DNA from: an uncultured Chryseobacterium sp.
Lineage (GTDB): Bacteria; Bacteroidota; Bacteroidia; Flavobacteriales; Weeksellaceae
DNA length: 38,450 bases
Assembly (NCBI GenBank): GCA_913777465.1
Contig: CAJYRQ010000096.1
Coordinates: forward strand, 1 to 38,450
Direction of reading: 5' to 3'
The notes below the pieces were generated by a model. It was not told where the DNA came from. It searched no databases and worked only from the letters and a program-made list of their open reading frames with translations. The position numbers and the translations under genes are program-made. Below are positions 7,818 to 16,523 of this stretch, piece after piece. How positions within the stretch are numbered: position 1 is the stretch's first letter; each line of letters opens with the position of its first letter.

Positions 7818-9209
7818 ATGAAAGCAAAGAATAAAATAAGTCCTGAAAAATATATTATCACCAAATCGAGGTCTCTTGAAATAGACCGGTGTTATCTTAT
7901 GGGAGATGTTGAAGCAGGAAAACTGCAGGTTATTATTTCCAGAAAGCATAAGACGGGAAATATTACGGCAGGATTCTATCTTGTTGATCTCTGGTGCATG
8001 GGAATAAAAGATTCATTCTTCGATTTCAATCTTACAGAATCCGATTTTGGCTTGCTCCTCGAAAGCATGTATGACCGTGCCGATCTTACTGAGGTGGATT
8101 ACGTACAGGCACACAACATTATTTATGCTGCCTACGAATATGCCCTCGATCTGGGAATAAAGCAAAGCCCCATTTTCGAAAAAACGACAAAGTATTTATT
8201 GGAAGAAGATAACGACGATATTCCGCTGATTGAAATAGAATGTGGAAGAGACGGCAGGCCATTTTACGAGCAAGGCAGTGAATCGGCTGCCGAAGCCAGT
8301 AAAGTTATCAGAACGCTGGAAAAAAGTGTGGGAAAAGGTGGCTTCGATTATCAGTTGCTGAATGAGAATTCTTTTGAAAAAGAAGACTTTCTCGACAGAT
8401 TAAAATCGATCGAAACAGAAGACATTCTTAAAGGACTGGAGTCGATGGTGGATATTCAGAAAAAATATGAAGCCTACACCCTGGAAGAACTGCAGCAGGA
8501 ATATCTTACCTTTTCTTCCGAGGAAAGGCTCAATCCGGAACAGGCTCCTTTTAATGATGCCTTCATGGTAAGAGACGCATTGGAAAAATTTTACGACAAC
8601 GGGGAAAATTATCCTGAAAGCTGGAATAAGATTCTCGGCTATACGGTAGATAGCGAATACATTATCCATTCTTTACTGGGCGATTATACAGCAGCGATTT
8701 CGGAAGAAGATGAAGAATACTTTTCCGAATGCCTTGATGCTGTTACAGGGATTCCCGATACCGAAACCCCTCTTGCCAAAGAATCAGAAGATGCCCTGCA
8801 GTATATCAAGGAAAACTACCCGGATCTGGCATTTACCCAATACATCAGGGCTAAAATAGGCGGAAATACGGATTGGGAACCGTTTATCCAAAACTTTCCG
8901 GAGTACTCCATCTTTAAACTGGAAAACCATTTTGAAAAAGGAGATTCCCTGGGACAGATCGATCTGGAATCCGTTTTCGGGAACATGCGTAATATTTCCA
9001 GCTATGAAGCTTTTGTACTGCTGAAAATTCTTTTGCAGGAAATTGACAAAAAGCAAATTCTGGAAGAATTTATTTTATTTGAAAACCTGATCATCAAAAT
9101 GGATCTTTTCGAATCGGAAGCTTCCGTTCTGATGTGGGAATCCGATGCAAAAAAAATACAGGTCATCGAAAAATATGTAACGGAAAAAATTGTACCCTGC
9201 AATAAATAA
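7818..9209 (+). CDS. Uncharacterised 463-aa protein inserted between murE and mraY
   Basis: Function unknown. The start ATG follows the murE stop with no spacer, so translation is probably coupled. The protein is soluble: no signal peptide and no membrane segments. Residues up to about 190 contain a region that I recognise only as resembling a widespread uncharacterised bacterial family: ISRKHKTGNITAGFYLVDL, then WCMGIKDSF, and later ECGRDGRPFYEQGS followed by a segment like AAEASKVIRTLEKSVGKGGF. The remaining 270 residues are acidic and helical-looking (for example KSIETEDILKGLESMV and LLKILLQEIDKKQILEEF), perhaps helical repeats. Codon use looks like that of its neighbours, so it does not look like a recent arrival. 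It is not a canonical dcw member; murF, which often stands here in other phyla, is clearly a different protein. Confidence 0.85.
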   Translation: MKAKNKISPEKYIITKSRSLEIDRCYLMGDVEAGKLQVIISRKHKTGNITAGFYLVDLWCMGIKDSFFDFNLTESDFGLLLESMYDRADLTEVDYVQAHNIIYAAYEYALDLGIKQSPIFEKTTKYLLEEDNDDIPLIEIECGRDGRPFYEQGSESAAEASKVIRTLEKSVGKGGFDYQLLNENSFEKEDFLDRLKSIETEDILKGLESMVDIQKKYEAYTLEELQQEYLTFSSEERLNPEQAPFNDAFMVRDALEKFYDNGENYPESWNKILGYTVDSEYIIHSLLGDYTAAISEEDEEYFSECLDAVTGIPDTETPLAKESEDALQYIKENYPDLAFTQYIRAKIGGNTDWEPFIQNFPEYSIFKLENHFEKGDSLGQIDLESVFGNMRNISSYEAFVLLKILLQEIDKKQILEEFILFENLIIKMDLFESEASVLMWESDAKKIQVIEKYVTEKIVPCNK

Positions 9210-9238
9210 GCTGTTATTAAACGTAAACAGAGAAAGAA

Positions 9239-10480
9239 ATGTTATACTATCTATATGAATATCTAACCCACCACGGCATCCACGTTCCCGGAATGGGACT
9301 GCTGAGATACATCTCGTTCCGTGCCGGAATGGCGGTTCTGTTTTCCCTGACCATCGCTTTGGTGTTCGGTAAAAGGATCATCAACTACCTGCGGGCGAAG
9401 CAGATGGGTGAACTGGTTCGTGATCTCGGATTAGACGGACAGAAACAGAAGGAAGGAACACCAACCATGGGAGGCCTGATTATCATTCTCGCCACCCTTA
9501 TTCCCGTGCTGCTTTTCACAAGAATTACCAATGTCTACATTGTTCTTCTGATTGTTTCGGTTATCTGGATGGGTGCGATCGGTTTCCTGGATGATTATTT
9601 AAAGAAAATCAAAAAAAATAAAGACGGCCTCAGCGGCAAATTCAAGATTGTCGGCCAGGTCGGCCTGGGATTAATCGTAGGGGTAACCATGTACTTTCAT
9701 CCTGATGTAACCGTGAAAAGAAAATATTCGGATGCGAAGGTGGTAAACAGGAATAATGTGGAACAGAATTTTATGCCTACCGAAAAAATCACGGTTTCAA
9801 CCGTTCCTTTTGCTAAAAACAATGAATTCGATTACAGTGGAATATTGTTTTGGATGAATGATAAAGATGCTCACGAATGGGCCTGGGTAGTCTTCATCCC
9901 GATTGTGATCTTCATTGTAACTGCCGTATCCAACGGAGCCAATATTACCGACGGGATCGACGGGCTTGCAGCCGGAACCAGCACAGTAATTCTCCTGACC
10001 CTAGGCTTGTTTGCTTACTTGTCGGGGAACATTATTTTCGCCGATTACCTGAACATCATGTTCCTTCCCAATATGGGGGAAACCACCATTTTCGTCGTAG
10101 CCATGGTAGGAGCCGTGATCGGATTTTTCTGGTACAACACCTATCCTGCCCAGGTTTTTATGGGTGATACCGGAAGCCTGATGCTGGGCGGCGTCATTGC
10201 CGTACTGGCGATTATTTTAAGAAAAGAACTGATGATCCCCGTGCTGTGCGGAATTTTCCTGATCGAAAATATTTCCGTGATGCTCCAGGTGATCGTATTT
10301 AAATACAGAAAAAGAAAATTCGGGCTGGAATATGCCCAGAACAACAGATTTTTCAGAATGTCCCCTTTACATCACCATTATCAGAAGGGCGGCTTTCATG
10401 AGAGCAAAATAGTAAACCGAATGATCATCATCGGGGTTATGCTGGCCATTGTCTGCCTGATAACCCTGAAGATGAGATAA
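9239..10480 (+). CDS. mraY: Phospho-MurNAc-pentapeptide translocase MraY
   Basis: Integral membrane enzyme that transfers phospho-MurNAc-pentapeptide to undecaprenyl phosphate, forming lipid I. The 413-aa product carries the family motifs [10 protein letters not shown] (about residues 77-86), FLDDYLKK (Mg-binding aspartates), [12 protein letters not shown] and [12 protein letters not shown], and ends with the conserved [10 protein letters not shown] region. Compared with the roughly 360-aa E. coli enzyme it has an extra periplasmic-side insertion of about 50 residues after the fourth or fifth helix (from [10 protein letters not shown] to DAHEWAW), as is usual in Bacteroidota. Confidence 0.97.
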   Translation: MLYYLYEYLTHHGIHVPGMGLLRYISFRAGMAVLFSLTIALVFGKRIINYLRAKQMGELVRDLGLDGQKQKEGTPTMGGLIIILATLIPVLLFTRITNVYIVLLIVSVIWMGAIGFLDDYLKKIKKNKDGLSGKFKIVGQVGLGLIVGVTMYFHPDVTVKRKYSDAKVVNRNNVEQNFMPTEKITVSTVPFAKNNEFDYSGILFWMNDKDAHEWAWVVFIPIVIFIVTAVSNGANITDGIDGLAAGTSTVILLTLGLFAYLSGNIIFADYLNIMFLPNMGETTIFVVAMVGAVIGFFWYNTYPAQVFMGDTGSLMLGGVIAVLAIILRKELMIPVLCGIFLIENISVMLQVIVFKYRKRKFGLEYAQNNRFFRMSPLHHHYQKGGFHESKIVNRMIIIGVMLAIVCLITLKMR

Positions 10481-10540
10481 AATTAATTTAAAAACTGAAT
10501 GATCATTAAAAAATCATTTGGCCATTAAATCAGAAATTAT

Positions 10541-11875
10541 ATGAAAATAGTTGTTTTAGGAGGAGGAGAAAGCGGCTGCGGAGCGGCTTATCTGGCGAAA
10601 AAGAAAGGCATGGACGTCTTTCTTTCGGATAAAGGTGCCATCAAAGACAATTACAGAAAATTCCTAACGGATAACGAAATTGAATTTGAAGAAGGAAGCC
10701 ATGATGAAGTAAGGATTCTGGATGCAGACTGGATCGTAAAAAGCCCGGGCATCCCGAAAAAAGCGGATATGATCCGGAAGATTCAGGAGAAAGGCATCAG
10801 GCTCTCTTCTGAGATTGAATTTGCTTCGGAATTCACCGATGCCAAAATAATCGCGATTACCGGAAGCAACGGAAAAACAACCACCACTTCCCTGATCTAC
10901 TATATCCTGAAAAATGACGGATTGAATGTAGGACTGGGCGGAAATATCGGCTACAGCTTTGCCAGGCAGGTGGCCGACGAAAACCATGAATATTATGTCC
11001 TGGAAGTAAGTTCCTTCCAGCTGGACGATATCCAGAATTTCAGGCCGTATATCTCTTTATTGCTGAATCTGTCACAGGATCACCTAGACCAGTACAATTA
11101 CAATTATGAGGAATATGCGCTGGCCAAGTTCAGGATTGCTGAAAATCAGGAGAATGACAATTTTTTCATCTACAACAAAGATGACGAAATGAGCAAAAAT
11201 ATTCTTGAAAAACTGGAAATAAAGGCTAAAATGATCCCTTTTTCCACTAAAGAACAGCTGGCGGAAGGAGGATTCATCAACGGCGACCGGATCGAAGTAA
11301 AGCTAAAGGATGATTTTTCCATGAAAATTGATGAATTATCGCTTTTAGGAAACCATAACGTAGCCAACAGCCTGGCAGCCTCGATTGCCGGTAAGATCCT
11401 GGAGATCAACAACGAGAGTATAAGAAACTCATTGATGACCTTTCAGGCGGTAGAACACAGGCTGGAGCTGGTGACTGAAATTGATGGGGTAAAGTACATC
11501 AACGACAGCAAGGCAACCAATGTAAATGCTACCTATTACGCCCTGGAAAGCATGAAAACCCCGACCGTATGGATCGTGGGCGGAGTGGACAAAGGAAACG
11601 ACTATACCGAAATTGAAGAATTAGTTAAAAGAAAAGTAAAGGCCATTGTCTGCCTCGGAATTGATAACGATAAGATCATCAACTTCTTTAAAGACAAAAA
11701 AGAATTTATTTATGACACCTCCAGCATGGAAAAAGCGGTGGAAATCTCAAGATCTCTGGCTGAAAAAGGCGATACGGTTCTGCTGTCTCCCTGCTGTGCA
11801 AGCTTTGATTTATTTAAAAGCTATGAAGACCGGGGGCATCAGTTTAAAGAGCAGGTAATAAAAGAAATCCGCTAA
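10541..11875 (+). CDS. murD: UDP-MurNAc-L-alanine:D-glutamate ligase MurD
   Basis: Cytoplasmic ATP-dependent ligase that adds D-glutamate to UDP-MurNAc-L-Ala. The 444-aa product starts with a Rossmann-type UDP-binding domain (VVLGGGESGCGAA at 4-16), followed by the ATP-binding motif GSNGKTTT at 108-115, LNLSQDHLDQY near residue 180, and the C-terminal domain motifs EHRLE and NDSKATN. Normal length. It lies in line with the flanking dcw genes (60 nt after mraY, 22 nt before ftsW). Confidence 0.96.
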   Translation: MKIVVLGGGESGCGAAYLAKKKGMDVFLSDKGAIKDNYRKFLTDNEIEFEEGSHDEVRILDADWIVKSPGIPKKADMIRKIQEKGIRLSSEIEFASEFTDAKIIAITGSNGKTTTTSLIYYILKNDGLNVGLGGNIGYSFARQVADENHEYYVLEVSSFQLDDIQNFRPYISLLLNLSQDHLDQYNYNYEEYALAKFRIAENQENDNFFIYNKDDEMSKNILEKLEIKAKMIPFSTKEQLAEGGFINGDRIEVKLKDDFSMKIDELSLLGNHNVANSLAASIAGKILEINNESIRNSLMTFQAVEHRLELVTEIDGVKYINDSKATNVNATYYALESMKTPTVWIVGGVDKGNDYTEIEELVKRKVKAIVCLGIDNDKIINFFKDKKEFIYDTSSMEKAVEISRSLAEKGDTVLLSPCCASFDLFKSYEDRGHQFKEQVIKEIR

Positions 11876-11897
11876 CCAACCATAGCGAACACGAATT

Positions 11898-13136
11898 ATG
11901 AACGGACAGGACACAGAAAGCAGATTTGAATTTCTAAAGGGCGATAAAGTACTTTGGATGGTCATTCTTGTGATCTCCATTTTCTCTATTTTCCCTGTAT
12001 ACTCCGCCAGTTCGAATCTGGAATATATTGTAAACAACGGGACCACAACCGGTCACGTCATCAAGCATATGTTCTTTGTGGTCCTGGGACTTGGAATCAT
12101 GCGGATAGTCGGAATGGTAAAGTATGAATACATCGGGAAGCTCAGCAGCATTCTGCTTGGCTTAATGGTGGTTTTACTGATCGTTACCATGTTTACCGGA
12201 CAGACCATTGACGGGGCAAGTGCCTCCCGCTGGCTGAAAATTCCGGGAACGCCCATCTCTTTCCAGCCTTCCTCGTTTGCTTTCCTGATGCTGATCATTT
12301 ACCTGTGCCGGTACCTCACCAAGAAAATCACCCGCGAAAGGCTTCCGATTGAAAACATCATGTACATTTTCGGACCGATCCTTCTTGTTTTTGTTCTCGT
12401 AGCGAAAGACAACGGATCCACGGCACTGATGATCCTCATGGTTTCCGTAGTGGTGCTGGTTATCGGCCAATTACACTGGAAATACATTGCCGGATTTATC
12501 TCCGCTTCATTCATCGCCATCGTCTTATTCCTACTGATTGCTCTAAATACCAACCTTATCGGCGGAAACCGGGTGCATACCTGGATGAGCCGGATCGAAA
12601 CCTTTACCTCAAGCAAAGCCAAGAGCGCTGATGTAGACGATGAAAGCGTAAAAGCCAAAAATTACCAGGTCATGCAGGCCAAAGCCGCCATTGTTCACGG
12701 GGGAATTACCGGAATGGGGCCCGGGAAAAGTGCTTTAAAGCAAATGCTTCCCCAATCTGCCTCCGATTTTATTTTCGCGGTGATTGTAGAAGAATACGGC
12801 GTTATCGGAGCGGTATTTTTAGTCAGCCTGTATTTAATCATGATCATCCGGATCGTAATGATCGCCAGCAAAATGCCTGCGTTTTTCGGCTCTCTGCTGG
12901 TGCTGAGCCTTGGGGTGATGATTTTTGTACAGCTTTCGGTGAATATTGCCGTTGCCGTCAACCTGATTCCGGTAACCGGTCAGCCATTGCCGCTGATCAG
13001 TTACGGAGGAACCTCAATGCTCGTAACCTACCTGCAGCTGGGAATTATCCTCAATATCAGCTCCAGGATTCAGATTTACGACGAAGAAGGAATGGGTAAA
13101 AAACAGAGCATTGCCGAAATCAATGATATTGCTTAA
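11898..13136 (+). CDS. ftsW: Septal peptidoglycan polymerase FtsW
   Basis: SEDS-family glycosyltransferase that polymerises lipid II at the septum with FtsI. The 412-aa product is a polytopic membrane protein of about ten segments. SEDS features seen are the early TIDGASASRWLKIPG region (residues about 99-113), an AIVHGGITGMGPGKS loop and the hallmark PVTGQPLPLISYGGTSM near 357-373. FtsW rather than RodA is favoured by the location inside the dcw cluster next to murG. Confidence 0.95.
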   Translation: MNGQDTESRFEFLKGDKVLWMVILVISIFSIFPVYSASSNLEYIVNNGTTTGHVIKHMFFVVLGLGIMRIVGMVKYEYIGKLSSILLGLMVVLLIVTMFTGQTIDGASASRWLKIPGTPISFQPSSFAFLMLIIYLCRYLTKKITRERLPIENIMYIFGPILLVFVLVAKDNGSTALMILMVSVVVLVIGQLHWKYIAGFISASFIAIVLFLLIALNTNLIGGNRVHTWMSRIETFTSSKAKSADVDDESVKAKNYQVMQAKAAIVHGGITGMGPGKSALKQMLPQSASDFIFAVIVEEYGVIGAVFLVSLYLIMIIRIVMIASKMPAFFGSLLVLSLGVMIFVQLSVNIAVAVNLIPVTGQPLPLISYGGTSMLVTYLQLGIILNISSRIQIYDEEGMGKKQSIAEINDIA

Positions 13137-13163
13137 AAAATAAAATAAGAAACAGACTTTAAA

Positions 13164-14285
13164 ATGGATAATCATTCAGCCAATAGCCAGCAGCCAAAAA
13201 CCATCCGAATTTTATTATCGGGCGGAGGAACGGGAGGTCATATCTTTCCGGCTATTGCTATTGCCGATGAGATCAGAAAAAGATATCCGGATGCCGAGTT
13301 TTTGTTTATCGGGGCGAACGGCAAAATGGAAATGGAGAAAGTTCCGCAGGCAGGTTACCGTATCGAAGGAATCGACATCGCCGGAATCAACCGTGGCAAT
13401 ATGCTGTCGAATTTAGGTTTGCCTTTTAAGATTTTAAAAAGCCTGTCCCGATCAAAAAAAATCATTAAAAATTTCAATCCGGATTTCGCTATCGGAACCG
13501 GAGGTTTTGCCAGCGGACCGGCCCTGTATGAAGCCAGCAAACTGGGCATCCCGATTTTCATTCAGGAGCAGAATGCCCACGCCGGCGTAACGAATAAGAT
13601 TTTAAGCAAAAAAGCAAAAGCCGTATTTACCGCCTATCCGAAAGTGGAAGGCTTCCCGGCTGAAAAAATAAAGTTCCTGGGTAACCCGATCCGTGAAAAC
13701 ATTGTTTCCGGGATGCAGGACAGCGCTCAGGCTAAAGAAAAGATGGGTCTTGATAAAGATAAACTAACCATTTTATCTGTCGGCGGATCGTTGGGCTCAA
13801 GAACCCTGAACAACGGATGGAAAGAGAACCTGGAACACCTGAAAGAAAAAGGCTACCAGCTGATCTGGCAGACCGGAAAACTCGACTACAGCGAATTATC
13901 TTTCGGCCCTCAGCTTCCGGCTTCCATTCAACTGAAAGAATTCATCAAAGAAATGGAAACGGCCTATTCCGCAGCGGATGTGATTGTTTCCCGCGCAGGT
14001 GCTATTGCCATTTCAGAACTGGCCGTAGCTCAGAAACCCGTCCTTCTGGTTCCTTTCCCGTTTGCAGCGGAAGACCACCAGACCAAAAACGCCATGAACC
14101 TGGTAGAGAAAAATGCGGCAAGGATGGTAAAAGACTCCGAAATGCAGGAAAAATTTTGGAATACGCTTTCGGAAATCTGTGAAAATCAAAAATTAAGAAT
14201 GGAAATGTCCGAAAATCTTAAATATTTTGCCAAGCCCAATGCGGCAAAAGAGATTGTGAACGAAATTTTTAAAATAATAAATTGA
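13164..14285 (+). CDS. murG: N-acetylglucosaminyltransferase MurG
   Basis: Peripheral membrane GT-B glycosyltransferase that adds GlcNAc to lipid I to give lipid II. In the 373-aa product the N-domain glycine-rich loop GGGTGGH is at 20-26, an IGTGGFASGP loop at about 111-120, SVGGSLGSRTLN in the C-domain near 212-223, and the UDP-GlcNAc-binding region VSRAGAIAISELA near 275-287 followed by PVLLVPFPFAAEDHQ. About 11 residues precede the usual first strand. A 9-bp stem-loop overlaps its stop codon. Confidence 0.96.
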   Translation: MDNHSANSQQPKTIRILLSGGGTGGHIFPAIAIADEIRKRYPDAEFLFIGANGKMEMEKVPQAGYRIEGIDIAGINRGNMLSNLGLPFKILKSLSRSKKIIKNFNPDFAIGTGGFASGPALYEASKLGIPIFIQEQNAHAGVTNKILSKKAKAVFTAYPKVEGFPAEKIKFLGNPIRENIVSGMQDSAQAKEKMGLDKDKLTILSVGGSLGSRTLNNGWKENLEHLKEKGYQLIWQTGKLDYSELSFGPQLPASIQLKEFIKEMETAYSAADVIVSRAGAIAISELAVAQKPVLLVPFPFAAEDHQTKNAMNLVEKNAARMVKDSEMQEKFWNTLSEICENQKLRMEMSENLKYFAKPNAAKEIVNEIFKIIN

Positions 14286-14311
14286 ATACTTGCCACAAAA
14301 TCAGTATTCAA
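14282..14311 (+). repeat. Stem-loop at the murG-murC junction
   Basis: TTGAATACT (14282-14290) and its complement AGTATTCAA (14303-14311) form a 9-bp stem with a 12-nt loop, overlapping the murG stop codon. It is followed by A residues, not T residues, so it is not a terminator for plus-strand transcription; it may be an mRNA processing or stability element. Confidence 0.5.
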
Positions 14312-14364
14312 AAAGACACTACAAAGATTAACGAAAAGAAGGTTATCAAGATTTAAAATATAAA

Positions 14365-15723
14365 ATGAACGCTTTAAAAACATATCAGAATTTTTACTTC
14401 GTCGGGATCGGTGGGATCGGGATGAGTGCACTGGCGCGCTACTTTCATGCTTCAGGTAAAAAAGTTTCGGGCTATGACAAGACCAATACCAAACTTACGC
14501 AGGCACTGATGAACGAAGGAATCGATATCCTTTTTGAAGATGTTATTGATGAAAAAATCACCTCGCTTCAAAAAGAAGATACCCTCGTGATCTATACTCC
14601 TGCCATTAAGGCTTTAGGGATTTTGGATTATTTTAATGGAAATCAGTTTGAAGTACTGAAGCGCGCAAAGGTATTGGGCCTGATTACGGAGAATACCGAT
14701 TGCATCGCCGTTGCCGGGACCCATGGAAAAACCACGACTTCTACCCTCGTTTCCCACCTGTGTAAAGAAGCCGATCTGCCATTTTCATGTTTTCTGGGAG
14801 GAATTTCCGAGAATTTCAAATCGAATTTCCTATACAACGGTTCCCAATATTCTGTGGTGGAGGCTGATGAGTATGACCGGAGCTTCCTGAACCTTTCACC
14901 GGACTGGGCCGTGATTACTTCTACCGATGCCGACCACCTGGATATCTACGGGGATAAAAACACCATCGAAGAAGGTTTCAGGCAGTTTGCAGCCCTGGTT
15001 CCAAACGATAAGCAGCTGTTTGTGCGTAAAGGAATCGAAATCGGAAGGCCGTGCCTGACCTACGCCGTTAATGAAAAAGCGGATTACTACTCGGATAACC
15101 TGAGAATGGAGGGAGACCGGATTTATTTCGACTTCCATACGCCCACTGAAACCGTAAAGGATTTCATCTGGGGAATCCCGGGCATCCATAATGTTGAAAA
15201 TGCCACCGTGGCGTTGGCGATTCTTCATAATCTGGGCGTGGATTTCGAAACCCTGAAGAAAGCGATTGCCAGCTTTATGGGAATCAAAAGAAGATACACC
15301 AAGCACCGTTATGAGAACGGTAAAATATACATCGACGACTATGCGCACCATCCTACGGAAATTAATGCCGTACTGGGATCGATCCGGACATTTTATCCGG
15401 ACAAGAAACTGCTGGTGGTTTTCCAGCCGCACCTCTTCAGCAGGACCCGGGATTTTGCCGACGGATTTGCCGAAAGCCTGAGCCAGCCGGACGAGTTGAT
15501 TTTACTGGATATCTACCCTGCAAGAGAAATTCAGGAAAATTTTCAAGAAATTACTTCCGATTGGTTGTTAAAAAAAGTAACTTTAGATAAAAAGGAAGTT
15601 TCAACTTTAGGAGAAGCCTTCCAAAAGATAAAAGAAAAAGACTTCGACATCCTTCTCACCGTAGGCGCAGGAAACATCGATACCCTGTACGATCCGATCT
15701 GTGAATGGATGAATAACCAATAA
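14365..15723 (+). CDS. murC: UDP-N-acetylmuramate:L-alanine ligase MurC
   Basis: Cytoplasmic ligase that begins the stem peptide by adding L-alanine to UDP-MurNAc. The 452-aa product has the UDP-binding VGIGGIGMSALA at 13-24, the ATP-binding motif GTHGKTTT at 118-125, EADEYDRSFLNL in the central domain, a RRYTKH segment and the DDYAHHPTEI motif, then FQPHLFSRTRDF in the C-domain. The Mpl recycling ligase has a similar layout but the dcw context favours MurC. It is the last canonical gene before the GxxExxY interruption. Confidence 0.96.
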   Translation: MNALKTYQNFYFVGIGGIGMSALARYFHASGKKVSGYDKTNTKLTQALMNEGIDILFEDVIDEKITSLQKEDTLVIYTPAIKALGILDYFNGNQFEVLKRAKVLGLITENTDCIAVAGTHGKTTTSTLVSHLCKEADLPFSCFLGGISENFKSNFLYNGSQYSVVEADEYDRSFLNLSPDWAVITSTDADHLDIYGDKNTIEEGFRQFAALVPNDKQLFVRKGIEIGRPCLTYAVNEKADYYSDNLRMEGDRIYFDFHTPTETVKDFIWGIPGIHNVENATVALAILHNLGVDFETLKKAIASFMGIKRRYTKHRYENGKIYIDDYAHHPTEINAVLGSIRTFYPDKKLLVVFQPHLFSRTRDFADGFAESLSQPDELILLDIYPAREIQENFQEITSDWLLKKVTLDKKEVSTLGEAFQKIKEKDFDILLTVGAGNIDTLYDPICEWMNNQ

Positions 15724-15765
15724 TTAAACGCAATGTGCGCAAGGAATTTTTTAAAGCAGAATTAA

Positions 15766-15809
15766 TTTCGTTCGCAAAGGCGTTTCACTCAGCAAATGAT
15801 ACATGAAAA
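15766..15809. repeat. Left inverted-repeat arm flanking the GxxExxY gene
   Basis: This segment (core GGCGTTTCACTCAGCAAATG) is the inverse complement, with few mismatches, of 16267-16310 and again of the second copy around 16421-16464. Further out, AACGC and GCGCAAGG (15727-15743) weakly mirror the TTTGCGAACnCAGCGTT segment on the right side, so the whole gene lies in a roughly palindromic frame. Confidence 0.75.
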
Positions 15810-15839
15810 TATCATTCAGAGTAATGGAAAAACACAAAG

Positions 15840-16217
15840 ATGACAGAAAATGAAATATCAAGCAAAGTTTCTGATGCAGGGATGAAAGTGCATCGTAAAC
15901 TGGGAGTCGGGCTTTATGAAAATGTCTATGAGCAGTGCCTGGTTCATGAGTTAAGAAATTGCGGACTCAATATTGAAAGTCGGAAAGACATCAGTATCAA
16001 TTATGACGGATTGGTGATTGAGAAAGCATTTAGAGTAGATTTATTAATTGAAAATAAAGTAATTATAGAAATTAAAGCAGTTCCGGAAATCAGTAAATAT
16101 CATTTTTTCCAACTGCTCAATTATTTAAGGATTACAGAAATGAAATTAGGAATGATTTTAAATTTTCATTCCCCCTTATTTAAAGACGGAGTAAAAAGAG
16201 TAGCAAACAAATTATAG
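15840..16217 (+). CDS. GxxExxY family protein
   Basis: Small 125-aa protein of the GxxExxY family, named for the motif seen here as GLYENVY (Gly24, Glu27, Tyr30). The second half has the arrangement of a PD-(D/E)xK nuclease-like core: Asp67 in RVDLLI and Glu77-x-Lys79 in IIEIKAV. Family function is not established; a nucleic-acid enzyme is a reasonable inference. It sits between murC and ftsQ in the dcw cluster, where it does not belong in most relatives, and is bracketed by inverted repeats, with a tandem duplication downstream. This suggests a mobile or repeat-associated cassette. Its sequence is more AT-rich than the flanking mur genes. Confidence 0.85.
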   Translation: MTENEISSKVSDAGMKVHRKLGVGLYENVYEQCLVHELRNCGLNIESRKDISINYDGLVIEKAFRVDLLIENKVIIEIKAVPEISKYHFFQLLNYLRITEMKLGMILNFHSPLFKDGVKRVANKL

Positions 16218-16224
16218 AACAGAA

Positions 16225-16523
16225 AGTTGCTACCAGATAAGAAATAAAATTAAGATTATAAAAATGTTTTCAGCTATCATTTGCTGAGTGAAACGCCCTC
16301 GCGAACGGAAAATAATACACAATGTAAAAGACAAATCTTTGCGAACTCAGCGTTAAAAAATGAAAAATTATAAAATAGGAAGTTGCTACCAAATAGAAAG
16401 AAAATTAAGATTATAAAATATTTTCAGCTGCCATTTGCTGAGTGAAACGCCTTCGCGAACGGAAAGTAATACACAATGTAAAAAGACAAGCCTTTGCGAA
16501 CCCAGCGTTAAAAAAATAAAAAA
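16225..16523 (+). repeat. 156-bp tandem duplication upstream of ftsQ
   Basis: The 306-nt spacer between the GxxExxY gene and ftsQ is made of two tandem copies with a 156-bp period (16225-16380 and 16381-16523). Both contain AGTTGCTACC, CATTTGCTGAGTGAAACGCC, GCGAACGGAAA, AATACACAATGTAAAA and TTTGCGAACnCAGCGTTAAA. The copies differ at scattered single bases, so the duplication is not brand new. The second copy ends at the ftsQ start codon. No gene was found in it. Confidence 0.85.
16267..16310. repeat. Right inverted-repeat arm flanking the GxxExxY gene
   Basis: The inverse complement of 15766-15809 (core CATTTGCTGAGTGAAACGCC). It is repeated at 16421-16464 as part of the tandem duplication. 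Confidence 0.75.

Noticed and set aside
16225-16523. CRISPR array
   Set aside because: There are only two long (156-bp) tandem copies without spacers or cas genes.
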